Origin: Proteobacteria bacterium UBA1844
Lineage (GTDB): Bacteria; Pseudomonadota; Gammaproteobacteria; Steroidobacterales; Woeseiaceae
Direction: 5' to 3'
Assembly (NCBI GenBank): GCA_002338615.1
Contig: DDIS01000182.1
Coordinates: 4,267 to 48,083, forward strand
DNA: 43,817 nucleotides
The translations under genes were made by a program, and so were the position numbers. The notes under the pieces were generated by a model. That model was not told the origin of the DNA, did not search any database, and was given only the letters and a program-made list of their open reading frames with translations. Shown one piece after another: positions 16,980 to 24,811 of the stretch (position 1 is the first letter of the stretch; the number at the start of each line of letters is the position of its first letter).

Positions 16980-17357
16980 ATGAAAGTATTGATCGTAGAA
17001 GATGACAACTCGGCTCGCGACGCAAGCATGCGTTACCTGGACCATATCGGCTATGAAGTTCGTGCCGCAGCATCGGTAATTGAAGCAGAGTTGGTCGCTG
17101 CAGGCTATCGTCCCGATGTAGCCATATGCGACTGGCGTCTCGGCGGAGAGCGGGACGGTGCCCAGCTGGCGAGAGAATTACAGAAAAAGTATGGCTCGTG
17201 TATTATTTTTGTTACGGCCCACCCGCTGCACGACCTGCGGCGCACGACCCAGGATCTGAAAGTCGCGCGGTACCTGCGCAAGCCTATTTCACTGAGCGTA
17301 CTGGTAAAAATACTGGAGTCCATCCATCTGGTGCCACGCCAGCCTGGAACTGCTTGA
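16980..17357 (+). CDS. Stand-alone response-regulator receiver
   Basis: This 125-residue protein is a single receiver domain: acidic pair in VEDDN, phosphorylation site D51 in ICDWRLGGERDG, T79 in FVTAHP and K101 in LRKPIS. There is no output domain. The motif CDWRL with a long acidic loop resembles the receivers attached to hybrid kinases. It could act as a phosphate sink or shuttle for the CHASE kinase, or control a partner protein directly. I chose the ATG at 16980, where receiver homology begins; the frame is open 93 bases further upstream. It lies 114 bases after the sigma-54 activator on the same strand. Confidence 0.85.
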   Translation: MKVLIVEDDNSARDASMRYLDHIGYEVRAAASVIEAELVAAGYRPDVAICDWRLGGERDGAQLARELQKKYGSCIIFVTAHPLHDLRRTTQDLKVARYLRKPISLSVLVKILESIHLVPRQPGTA

Positions 17358-17427
17358 GCGACACCGCCGTCAATTGTTTTGCCCGTCTACCTACCATCGG
17401 TGCCGGCGCATGTCAGAGATTATGTCT

Positions 17428-18417
17428 CTATACACTATTTCCCTGTACAAGCTCTGACGGGCTGCACGAGATCGGTGGCCGGACGTCGTCGTTCGGGGTA
17501 TGCGTCGCACGCCCAGGCGCAAGCCGCTTTGAATACATGGCATAGCGATCGCCCCCTAATCGCTTTGCTTGATACAAAGCCTGGTCCGATTTTCGCAAAC
17601 AGTCTTCCATCGTTGCGGCATGTTCCGGAATCAGCGCTATTCCCATGGTGAAACGAATAGGTACTATTGCTGCGCCGATCCGAAATGGACGGCGGAACCG
17701 ACTGCGCAACTTGCCAGCTATATCGGGGACGCACCTGGTATCTCGAATGCCTCCGCAGACTACCCAGAACTCATCACCCCCGGCCCTGCCAACTATGTCG
17801 TGTGCGCGCACCGTAGTTCGTAACCGGTGCCCGAATTGTTGTAGCACCGAGTCGCCGAAGGGGTGCCCGTAGCTATCGTTCAGATGCTTAAAATCGTCGA
17901 CATCGATGGTTATCATCGCCGCACTCATCCGGGTTTTCTCTGCGAGAACGATCTGCGCCGCAAGCGCTTCGCCAAGACCGCGCCGATTCAACAAGCCCGT
18001 CACGACATCAATATTTGCTGCTTGTAACAGCGCCCTTTCGCGCGCAAACCGTTCCCTCGCAAACTGCACCGCCCGACGAAGCCCTGCTGCCGTCACCTCG
18101 GACTTTAGCAGGTATCCCGGCAGTCCAAGCCGGATCAGGTCGACAATGATATTGTCGGAATCCTCCGTCACCAATGCGACGATGACCAGGTTCGGGCATA
18201 TCGCCAGCAACCTGTCTGTTACATCGGTACCACACGCATCACGCAGGTCAAGATCGACCAGTGCCACATCGTATGTGTCTCCGCTTGCCAACAAGGATTC
18301 TGCTGCTGCGAGACTCGGCGCCGAGGCAAGGACGACGCGCGGATCAATCTCGTGAAGCGCCCGTTCCAACTCACGTCGGCTGTGATGATCGCTGTCTATC
18401 AGTAAGGTACGCATCAT
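17428..18417 (-). CDS. Receiver-GGDEF response regulator (diguanylate cyclase)
   Basis: This 329-residue protein has an N-terminal receiver (1-120, probable phosphorylation site D55 in ALVDLDLRD, T84, K105) joined by a short helix to a GGDEF domain. That domain has DVVTGLLNRRG, an intact AGGDEF (212-217) and an RxxD inhibition site (R204-D207) five residues before it. The conserved K-P of receivers is K-S here, a mild variation. Phosphorylation should drive dimerisation and cyclic di-GMP synthesis. GGGAG lies seven bases before the ATG at 18417. It converges on the lone receiver gene. No kinase gene adjoins it, so it may take phosphate from the CHASE kinase or another one. The C-terminal tail of about 40 residues is polar and not part of the domain. 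Confidence 0.9.
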   Translation of the reverse strand: MMRTLLIDSDHHSRRELERALHEIDPRVVLASAPSLAAAESLLASGDTYDVALVDLDLRDACGTDVTDRLLAICPNLVIVALVTEDSDNIIVDLIRLGLPGYLLKSEVTAAGLRRAVQFARERFARERALLQAANIDVVTGLLNRRGLGEALAAQIVLAEKTRMSAAMITIDVDDFKHLNDSYGHPFGDSVLQQFGHRLRTTVRAHDIVGRAGGDEFWVVCGGIRDTRCVPDIAGKLRSRFRRPFRIGAAIVPIRFTMGIALIPEHAATMEDCLRKSDQALYQAKRLGGDRYAMYSKRLAPGRATHTPNDDVRPPISCSPSELVQGNSV

Positions 18418-18500
18418 TCATGTACTCCCATTCGGCAGTAGCCTGATTAATTTTTGTCCGCGCCTCCCCCGATTGTCCTCTGCAACGCACGCTTGCCAAT

Positions 18501-18529
18501 GCCGGTGACGACCTGATGTCGCCACCGGC
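18501..18529. repeat. Long imperfect hairpin after the csbD-like gene
   Basis: GCCGGTG (18501-18507) pairs with CACCGGC (18523-18529), and CGAC pairs with GTCG inside, with one A-C mismatch and a 5-base loop. It lies 30-58 bases past the stop of the CsbD-family gene on its transcript. There is no T-run after it, so it is more likely an mRNA-end stabiliser than a classic terminator. Confidence 0.4.
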
Positions 18530-18558
18530 TCCACTTCCGAGCTCAGGCGTTGCGAATC

Positions 18559-18762
18559 TCAATAGCCCCTGCTACTGCGCCACTCCTTTACCTCTTTCCT
18601 GGCCTCTTCAACAGATTTGCCGTAACGCTTCTGGATCGCGCCAATCAATTGATCAGACTTGCCATCAATTTGGTCCAGTTCATCATCTGTGAGCTCACCC
18701 CACTGCTCTTTTACCTTGCCCTTGATCGTGTTCCAGTTACCCTTTATCTGATATTCGTTCAT
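18559..18762 (-). CDS. CsbD-family stress protein
   Basis: This 67-residue hydrophilic protein begins MNEYQIKGNWNTIKGKVKEQ and continues WGELTDDELDQIDGKSDQLI, the classic CsbD domain. CsbD was first described as a SigB-dependent general stress protein in Bacillus; the Proteobacterial members (YjbJ) are abundant under stress but their biochemical role is unknown. AAGGA lies upstream of the ATG at 18762. It follows the BON-domain gene by 73 bases on the same strand with no promoter I can recognise between them, so it is probably co-transcribed from the sigma-54 promoter at 19559-19574. Confidence 0.88.
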   Translation of the reverse strand: MNEYQIKGNWNTIKGKVKEQWGELTDDELDQIDGKSDQLIGAIQKRYGKSVEEARKEVKEWRSSRGY

Positions 18763-18835
18763 AACCTGATTCCTTTTGTTTAATGAAATTTGCACGATGT
18801 AAGTATTTCTCTCGTACTGAGAATGCCCCGCTAAA

Positions 18836-19471
18836 CTATTCGGCTTCTTCCGTATCATCTACCGTCAGCATGTTCCGGACCTTGTCTGCGCCGTCCGCAT
18901 TGGCGGCAATTTTTTCCGCCAGATCCTTCTCTTCGGCAGACGCCACTTCACCTGTGAGCGTTACCACGCCATGGTTCGAGTCGACGTTAATAGCAAGGCC
19001 CGATGTATTCGAATTGACCAGCAGCTCGCTTTTCACACGCGCGGTCAGAGTGGCGTTCAGAACACTCGCTTTGAAGCCCTGCTTTGCCGACTGGCCGTCC
19101 TGGCTGGAAGCGGCCTTCACTTTCGCAGTGTCGACGACGAGGTCATTCTTGACATCGCTGACCCCTTCTATCGATTCGGCAATTTGCCCAGCCAGGTCCC
19201 GGTCAATATCTGATTCCACAGATCCGCTCAAATAGGCAACACCGTTCTTGACGTCGGTATCAATCGCAAAGGAATTCAGATATTCATTGAACAGCAATGC
19301 GGTTTCCAGTTTTCCGTCAAGCCATGCATCTTTAACACTCGACTGCGCATCAGCTGATCGCTGCTGCACCGTTGTATCGGGCGCAGACTCCGCATGTGCG
19401 GTTGGCAAGCCTGCGGTAAAACTCATCACACCTGCTGCAATCGCAGCTGGGATCATTTGCTTTTTGTTCAT
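18836..19471 (-). CDS. Periplasmic protein with two BON domains (OsmY-like)
   Basis: This 211-residue exported protein has a signal peptide ending PTAHA-ESA. Two BON domains follow: about 55-115 (FAIDTDVKNGVAYLSGSV; EGVSDVKNDLVV) and 140-208 (LAINVDSNHGVVTLTGEV; ADKVRNMLTV). Paired BON domains bind membranes or phospholipids; OsmY of Escherichia coli is the best-known relative and is induced by osmotic and stationary-phase stress. GGAGG lies 5-8 bases before two consecutive ATG codons (19474 and 19471). I chose the second, MNKKQMIPAA, since it gives the more usual n-region. A sigma-54 promoter lies about 88 bases upstream. It probably forms a transcript with the CsbD-family gene. Confidence 0.88.
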   Translation of the reverse strand: MNKKQMIPAAIAAGVMSFTAGLPTAHAESAPDTTVQQRSADAQSSVKDAWLDGKLETALLFNEYLNSFAIDTDVKNGVAYLSGSVESDIDRDLAGQIAESIEGVSDVKNDLVVDTAKVKAASSQDGQSAKQGFKASVLNATLTARVKSELLVNSNTSGLAINVDSNHGVVTLTGEVASAEEKDLAEKIAANADGADKVRNMLTVDDTEEAE

Positions 19472-19558
19472 CATTAATTCCTCCATTACCTGTTGGGGAT
19501 TTTCGCCACCGGCTAGAAGTCAGAATTCGCACGCCGGTAACGACTGTAAGTGGGTAAC

Positions 19559-19574
19559 TGCAACTTGCATGCCA
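19559..19574 (-). promoter_or_regulatory. Sigma-54 promoter of the BON/CsbD genes
   Basis: On the reverse strand TGGCATGCAAGTTGCA fits YTGGCAYR-N4-TTGCW exactly, with GG and GC 10 bases apart. The predicted start near 19548 leaves a leader of about 77 bases before the BON gene. Confidence 0.8.
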
Positions 19575-19638
19575 ACGTGCCAATCGCCTGTAGTCAGCGG
19601 CCGTCGGCTAGGAAACAGTCAGTGCGCCCGGGAAAAAC

Positions 19639-19654
19639 TTACGTGCACTCGTAA
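19639..19654. promoter_or_regulatory. Candidate activator site between two divergent sigma-54 promoters
   Basis: TTACG-TGCACT-CGTAA has 5-bp perfect arms. It lies about 98 bases upstream of the predicted BON start and about 130 bases upstream of the DUF1328 start, so one bound activator could serve both. It resembles the element at 13919-13935 (common pattern TTACR...TGYRCTYGTAA). A short T-run follows it, so a weak terminator is a possible alternative. Confidence 0.45.
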
Positions 19655-19750
19655 ATTTTTCATTGCTGCAGCGCTCGTACGGCCGGTGCAGGCCATCAAT
19701 TGCGCTTCGAATTCAGGTAAAGGAGGCGACTTTCAACGATATGACGAAGT

Positions 19751-19766
19751 TGGCACGGAGAGTGCA
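19751..19766 (+). promoter_or_regulatory. Sigma-54 promoter of the DUF1328 gene
   Basis: TGGCACGGAGAGTGCA matches TGGCACG-N4-TTGCA except at one base, with GG (19752-19753) and GC (19764-19765) 10 bases apart. The predicted start near 19777 gives a 30-base leader before the ATG at 19807. Confidence 0.78.
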
Positions 19767-19806
19767 TGGCCGTATACGACCTTACTTTTACTGCAGAGGT
19801 AACAAC

Positions 19807-19980
19807 ATGCTTTCCTGGGCCCTGACATTTCTAGTTTTAGCAATTATCGCCGGTGTACTCGGCTTCTCCGGAATTGCCGGTGGTGCCGCGGCAATCGCGA
19901 AAATACTTTTCATGGTATTTCTGGTGCTGGTGATTGCGAGCGTCGTATTGAGCGCGGCACGTGGCAAACCAATAGTGTGA
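19807..19980 (+). CDS. DUF1328 small membrane protein (YtjA-like)
   Basis: This 57-residue protein begins [20 protein letters not shown] and continues [20 protein letters not shown]. It has two close hydrophobic helices and a basic end (SAARGKPIV), the DUF1328 pattern. The biochemical function of the family is unknown; members often sit beside CsbD and BON genes and are stress-induced. AGAGG lies eight bases before the ATG at 19807; the frame is open further upstream, but the upstream part includes the sigma-54 promoter and has no family sequence. It is divergent from the BON gene and convergent with the MscS-type channel. Confidence 0.88.
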   Translation: MLSWALTFLVLAIIAGVLGFSGIAGGAAAIAKILFMVFLVLVIASVVLSAARGKPIV

Positions 19981-20059
19981 GTCGCCATGCTCGGCTTTTT
20001 GCCAGTTGAGTACTGCCAGCAACGCATGAAAGCTCGCCGACCATGTCGTCGCAATCGCT

Positions 20060-22522
20060 CTATTCTTTAGCCGCTTTATCCGGGTCAGGCAATGATGCGG
20101 CAGCTGACATGGTTACCCGAACGTCACGCTGCGGGAATGGTATCTCGATATTTGCCGCGTTCAGTTCATCGAGAATCTGTTGTCGAATTCGGCCCGGGAT
20201 TCGAACAACTTCGGAAAGATCCGAAAGCCAGACATACAGGCGAAAATTCAACGAGCTGTCACCGAATCCGGTGAATACCGCAAACGGCTCAGGATCCTCC
20301 ATCACTACACTGTGCGCGCGGGCCACACGTTCAAGTATGTCCAGCACGGCCTGGGTGTTGGTGCCGTAGGCAACCCCCACATCAATCTCCGCCCGGCGAC
20401 GGCGATTTGACTTGGTCCAGTTAGTAACCGTTTTCGAGATCAGGTCCGCATTTGGAACGATAACCTCAGCGCCATCAAAAGTTTCGATAACCGTGGACCG
20501 CACTCCCAGTTGCCTGACAGTGCCGGTGAGATTATCGACGCTCGCTACATCGTTGATGTTGATCGGTCTCTCGAACAACAGGATCAGGCCAGAGAAAAAA
20601 TTATTCACAATATTCTGCATGCCAAAGCCGATACCGACACCCAGTGCGCCGGCCAGAATGGTTAACTTGGTAACATCGAATCCCATGGCAACAACGGCGA
20701 ACAGGAAGCCGACTACTGCAATTGCATAGCGCAGTAATTTCGATACAGCAAACGTTACACCGGCCGCCAGGTTTACGCCGGCCATCGACTTGCCGCCCAG
20801 TGTGAACTTGACGAGCCGGCCAAGTACCCAGGTTGCCAGCAGGATACTGACGCCAACAGTGATTGCGGAGACCTGAAACTTTATTGCACCGAAGGCGAGC
20901 TCCGCATTGAACAGGACTCTTGCTTTTTCAAGTAGCCCGGTTAACAGCCCCGCAAACTTGAGCGTCGCTGCAAGCCATAACGCTGCCATTACATAGCGAG
21001 TAAGCGTTCTGGACGTACTTATGATCGTCCAGCGCTGATTCCTGACAACCGGCAGCTGAGAAATGGGTGGTATATGCACCAGGGCCAGCACCAGCCCGGT
21101 CAATACATAGGTAATTGACGTGAATATCATGCCAATTCCCAGTGCACCGAGCACGAACGTTCGAATGGTCATGGCAGCGCCGACGTAGCCAATTATTTCT
21201 GCAATTACCGCCGCCAGCAACGCGGCGAGTACGGCCCTGATGATCCAGCGCACTACGGATGTTCTTACTGCGGGAAATGCCCTTCGAAAGTTGCCATTGC
21301 GATAGTCGCTCCAGAGCGCCGCCATTGTCAGAAACGATTCCAGCAATAAACCAAAACGACTAACGAGCGGCATCGAGTCGAAAAAGGGCTTTAGCGACAT
21401 CATTGCCAGAACAACAGCGATCGTATAAACGCTCAGGCGAATCGGCTTTGCATAGACGGTCACCGCAAGTGCCGCAGCCGGGAAAGGCATAAGCGCCCAG
21501 ATCAGGTTGGTGAACGCGGAAGGCGCGGGAGGGCCCAGCCACGCCACGCCAAGCAGGGCTGCCAGCAACGCTGCCGAATTCGGTCGACTAAATACCGCTG
21601 CTGCGCGCAAGCTGGTCGCGTCATTCTGTAGCGCTTCGTGAACCTGCGTGCCCGTGAACTTCAACAACCAATGCGCACCGAGCCAGATGCCCAGCACCAG
21701 CAGTACGACGGTAACTTTATAGGTGACCAGGTGTTTGGCAACCGCCAGCCAGTAACGATGCCAGGCCCGGACGGTGCCACTGAACCCAATAGGCCCCGCC
21801 CACGCATCCTTGCCCCATAGTGGTGTGTCTGCCGCTTTTTGCGACACCGTCTCGAGATTGACGCGACGGTCACGCAGTTCCGCATCGAGGCTTGAAGCAA
21901 GCTGCTGCAAACCGGCGATCGTACTCAAAACCTCGAGTGATGTATCCCGTTCTGCCTTCAGAGCGGTTTTGGCCGAATCAATTTCCTGGCGCATCGCTGT
22001 GGCCATATCGATTACGGACTGCGGTGCATCCCGGCTGACGGCTACAGCGATCAGGCTGTCCCAGGTTTTACTGCGCGCCGCCAGCTCATCGAGTTGGCCA
22101 TCGCGCGCTGCCGCCCTGGAACTCAGCCGGCCGGACATTGCGGCCAGGCTACGTATTTCCGTTTTGACCGCGGCCTGCATATCGATCAGCAACTCAAAAC
22201 CGAGGCTCGCAAGCGCATCTGTTTTGACGACACCTCGCAAGTCCTGCAGGCGGGCTCTGAGTGATTCCAGCTCCGCACGCCGACTGTCCGGCACGACACC
22301 AGGATCGGGTGACTCGATCGAGAGCAGGAAAGCCTGCAAATCTTCACGCTCGGAAAACAGTTCCGTAACAGGTGGAACAGGCAGTGGCTGGGTGTCGTCG
22401 GGCGCCTCCCGGGACAGCCCTTCCAGTCCTTCGCTGGCAGCCATGAGCGAGCCCGGCACGACTAACAGGAACACGACATACCAAAAAAGTCTTCGATGGC
22501 CGGCGCGGGTCGCGAGAAGCAT
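20060..22522 (-). CDS. Large MscS-family mechanosensitive channel (MscK/MscM-like)
   Basis: This 820-residue protein has a signal peptide (LFWYVVFLLVVPGSLMAA), then a periplasmic helical region of about 200 residues rich in Ala, Arg and Leu. About ten membrane helices follow. The C-terminal MscS pore and cytoplasmic cage begin at AGALGVGIGFGMQNIVNNFF; the strand-rich middle has GTVRQLGVRSTVIETFDGAE and IVPNADLISKTVTNW. Such channels release solutes under osmotic downshock, and the large periplasmic part is typical of MscK, MscM or YbiO relatives. I chose the ATG at 22522 because it starts the signal peptide. No clear ribosome site precedes it, whereas the ATG at 22639 has GGAGG nine bases upstream; starting there would put 39 residues before the signal and is less likely. 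Confidence 0.87.
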   Translation of the reverse strand: MLLATRAGHRRLFWYVVFLLVVPGSLMAASEGLEGLSREAPDDTQPLPVPPVTELFSEREDLQAFLLSIESPDPGVVPDSRRAELESLRARLQDLRGVVKTDALASLGFELLIDMQAAVKTEIRSLAAMSGRLSSRAAARDGQLDELAARSKTWDSLIAVAVSRDAPQSVIDMATAMRQEIDSAKTALKAERDTSLEVLSTIAGLQQLASSLDAELRDRRVNLETVSQKAADTPLWGKDAWAGPIGFSGTVRAWHRYWLAVAKHLVTYKVTVVLLVLGIWLGAHWLLKFTGTQVHEALQNDATSLRAAAVFSRPNSAALLAALLGVAWLGPPAPSAFTNLIWALMPFPAAALAVTVYAKPIRLSVYTIAVVLAMMSLKPFFDSMPLVSRFGLLLESFLTMAALWSDYRNGNFRRAFPAVRTSVVRWIIRAVLAALLAAVIAEIIGYVGAAMTIRTFVLGALGIGMIFTSITYVLTGLVLALVHIPPISQLPVVRNQRWTIISTSRTLTRYVMAALWLAATLKFAGLLTGLLEKARVLFNAELAFGAIKFQVSAITVGVSILLATWVLGRLVKFTLGGKSMAGVNLAAGVTFAVSKLLRYAIAVVGFLFAVVAMGFDVTKLTILAGALGVGIGFGMQNIVNNFFSGLILLFERPININDVASVDNLTGTVRQLGVRSTVIETFDGAEVIVPNADLISKTVTNWTKSNRRRRAEIDVGVAYGTNTQAVLDILERVARAHSVVMEDPEPFAVFTGFGDSSLNFRLYVWLSDLSEVVRIPGRIRQQILDELNAANIEIPFPQRDVRVTMSAAASLPDPDKAAKE

Positions 22523-22684
22523 AGTCTGGTTAATAGTCCGGGCTAATTGCGGCTGGAAGGCGGAAGCATACGTAGTAATGCCCCGTTTGTCTGCCGGCCC
22601 GAAATCATGATTATCATCGCCGCACGGCATCCTGGCCATCGCGGAGAGCCTCCGCCTGCTCTCTGGTTCATAAAACGGAGTATG

Positions 22685-22787
22685 CCGGACCAGCACCTGG
22701 TCGCGGGTCCGGTATTGTCCTTTGCGCACAAGGAGCCGCAAGCTGCGTTACAATAACGCCGAAAATTACGGCGCCATGCAAATGGCG
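22685..22787. other. Run of tandem inverted repeats in the channel/lipoprotein intergenic region
   Basis: The 311-base gap 22523-22833 holds a dense series of dyads. CCGGACC (22685-22691) pairs with GGTCCGG (22706-22712), or, mutually exclusively, GACCAG (22688-22693) with CTGGTC (22697-22702). TTGCG (22722) pairs with CGCAA (22737). GCGTTA-CAA-TAACGC spans 22745-22759, CGCCG...CGGCG spans 22757-22773, and CGCCAT-GCAA-ATGGCG spans 22772-22787. They could form a structured leader for the lipoprotein gene at 22834, several operators, or a small RNA; I cannot decide which. Nothing notable is seen in 22523-22684. Confidence 0.4.
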
Positions 22788-22833
22788 ACAGGCAAGACTC
22801 CACCACGACCTACAACGCTACAGGGGAACAACT

Positions 22834-23175
22834 ATGATTCGAACATTTGCGATCTTATTGCTATCGGCCAGCCTTGCACTTTGGGGCTGTAGCAAGGAAG
22901 AGGCCAGTCAGACAGTCGACGACATGGCACAGAGCACCAAGGATATGGCCGACAAGACGAAAGACAAAGCTGGTGAGATGGCTGACAGCGCAAAAGACGC
23001 CATGTCGGATACGGGCGATGCGATGAAGCGCGGTGCCGATAAAGCCGGCGACATGGTCAAAGACGCCGCCGATGCAACCGGCGACGCCGTGAGAGATGCC
23101 GCAGACGCAACGAAAGACGCAGCAAGCGATGCGGCGGATGCCGTGGAAGACGAAGTTGAAGACATGAAAAACTAG
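22834..23175 (+). CDS. Ala/Asp/Lys-rich helical lipoprotein (LEA/YtxH-like)
   Basis: This 113-residue protein has a lipoprotein signal with lipobox LWGC (Cys19). The mature part consists almost entirely of an 11-residue-type amphipathic repeat (TKDMADKTKDKAGEMADSAK; GDAVRDAADATKDAASDAA) rich in Ala, Asp and Lys. This resembles late-embryogenesis-abundant group 3 repeats and YtxH-like or apolipoprotein-like helices. It is likely a long amphipathic helix lying on the inner face of a membrane, with a role in desiccation or envelope protection; that role is inference from repeat type. GGGGA lies before the ATG at 22834. A GC hairpin (CGCCA-GCC-TGGCG, 23178-23190) starts two bases after the stop. 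It is divergent from the MscS-type channel. Confidence 0.85.
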   Translation: MIRTFAILLLSASLALWGCSKEEASQTVDDMAQSTKDMADKTKDKAGEMADSAKDAMSDTGDAMKRGADKAGDMVKDAADATGDAVRDAADATKDAASDAADAVEDEVEDMKN

Positions 23176-23306
23176 CACGCCAGCCTGGCGACGGCGGAAC
23201 AGTTCGTGCACTCTATTTCGCCGTTTGCCGGCTGCGGCATGCAGGTTGCATCAAACCCGCTGCAGGCCGTGCGCATCACTTCCGGTCCCGAGTAAGGTTT
23301 AGCGTG

Positions 23307-24758
23307 TTACCTGATTCGCGTTTTGAACTGGAACTCGGCCGACGGGTTGCCGGAACCCGACGCACCTGCGAACCCGGAGGTGAGGCGAATCTGGATGTTG
23401 GTGACAGCAGGGTCAACGCCGTTGCCATCCGGTACCGGCGAATAGCTATAGCTAACGCCGCCATCGCTGGAAAAATAAAGGTCGTCAGCAGGATCGGATA
23501 GCGACCCAAAGCTATAGCTGACGCCGCTCGACGGACTTCCATTTACAAATCGGACGGGCCCGGCTGTAGAGCTGTCAAAATTATCAACAACGAGCGCGGT
23601 GTCCGGATCGATATTCTCGGTAAGTACCAGGCTGCCCGCGTCCACCGCACCTGTGGCCGAATTTTCAATTGCAGTGACATTCAGAATTATCGCGCCCGGA
23701 ATCGCCTTCGGATTACTGTTGCCCTCAACAGGGTTCGAGAACGACTGCGATGAACGCGTTAACGTCAGCGTCGCACAGTCACCTGTTTCGCCGACCTGGA
23801 AAATTACCGACGGCGCGGCTCGCGCCGAACACGCCCTGCTACGCAAGGGAATATTGGCGAGGGCAAGATTCTGCCACGCGCCGCCTGGCCGCCGGAATTG
23901 AGCCGTCAGGCCACCGTCGCAACAATCCTCAAAACCGAGAATTCTCAAACTGTGCGTGCCTTCGGCAAGATTGATCGAACCCTCCAGAATCTGGCTCGTA
24001 TTATTCCAGTTATTGTTCCACCAGAGATTCGAGTTCCATTTTTCCTGCAGCGCGATGTCATCAACGTAAAGACCACCGCCGAACCCAAAATCGGCACCGT
24101 AGCGAAAGTGCCAGGTACCAGCATCGCCCGGCCCGACATCAAAGAAGACTTCGGCCGAGAGCGCAATATTGTCCTGCCGATTCGGCGGTGCGAACTGCCC
24201 GGTATTGTTGATATTTACGTACGAGCTAATGCTTGCGCAGCCGTATCCCGGAGTGCCGGATGGAGCCAGGTTGAACGCCGCTTCGGCGGTCGCCCGATTG
24301 ACAGGATTAACCGCCGAGCGCCGGGTGTAAAATTGCATGCCAGGTGCAGGCATGGTCGCAAGCGTGGATCCGCTCAACGTGCCCGCCGGCCCGTCAAAAT
24401 ACAGGTACACACGGTGAGTTCCTGATAACGATGGCAACCTTACCCACACGACCCCGACCCGGGCACCGGCATCCCATTGTTCGACCAGGAAATCGAGCGG
24501 TGTCACGTCGTTCGTATCGACGAGCCTCAGGTCCGTGCCATTCAGGTTCCAGTCGAAGCTCGCGGGCACATTCGCGTTATTGAGATTGAGGCGTACTACG
24601 TAATCAGGCAGCGCCGGCCCTGGCGACGCCGTGATATCCGCGGCGAAGCGCTGCTTCCAGCTACAATCCCACCATGCCTCGGCAGGTATGGCCGATCCAA
24701 GCAAGACGAGCACAATGACTAATCGCAGCAATTGCTGGCCTGAAGTTTGACGAAACAC
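23307..24758 (-). CDS. Secreted MshQ-like / DUF2341-type surface protein
   Basis: This 483-residue protein has a signal peptide (IVLVLLGSAIPAEA-WWDC). A DUF2341-type domain follows (WWDCSWKQRFAADITASPGP; LPDYVVRLNLNNANVP; HRVYLYFDGPAG). A middle region has FRYGADFGFGGGLYVDDIAL and GTHSLRILGFEDCCDGGLTA, which looks like a PA14-like or CCxG surface domain. The C-terminal part (PGAIILNVTAIENSATGAVD ... DLYFSSDGGVSYSYSPVPDG) resembles the repeat found in bacterial surface proteins with Ca-binding-like loops. MshQ of MSHA pili has a related layout, but no pilus genes are nearby. The protein starts with GTG at 24758 and has a weak ribosome site. No sorting signal or C-terminal anchor is visible, so it is probably released or outer-membrane-associated. 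Confidence 0.65.
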   Translation of the reverse strand: MFRQTSGQQLLRLVIVLVLLGSAIPAEAWWDCSWKQRFAADITASPGPALPDYVVRLNLNNANVPASFDWNLNGTDLRLVDTNDVTPLDFLVEQWDAGARVGVVWVRLPSLSGTHRVYLYFDGPAGTLSGSTLATMPAPGMQFYTRRSAVNPVNRATAEAAFNLAPSGTPGYGCASISSYVNINNTGQFAPPNRQDNIALSAEVFFDVGPGDAGTWHFRYGADFGFGGGLYVDDIALQEKWNSNLWWNNNWNNTSQILEGSINLAEGTHSLRILGFEDCCDGGLTAQFRRPGGAWQNLALANIPLRSRACSARAAPSVIFQVGETGDCATLTLTRSSQSFSNPVEGNSNPKAIPGAIILNVTAIENSATGAVDAGSLVLTENIDPDTALVVDNFDSSTAGPVRFVNGSPSSGVSYSFGSLSDPADDLYFSSDGGVSYSYSPVPDGNGVDPAVTNIQIRLTSGFAGASGSGNPSAEFQFKTRIR

Positions 24759-24811
24759 GGCTATTCTATGACGGTGCCCGGGGGATTACACCCAGGCGAC
24801 GTCTCAATTCG

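Noticed and set aside
18835..18836. Separate promoter for the CsbD-family gene in the 73-base gap 18763-18835.
   Set aside because: No sigma-54 or good sigma-70 boxes were found; a half-match to the TTAC...GTGC element alone is not enough.
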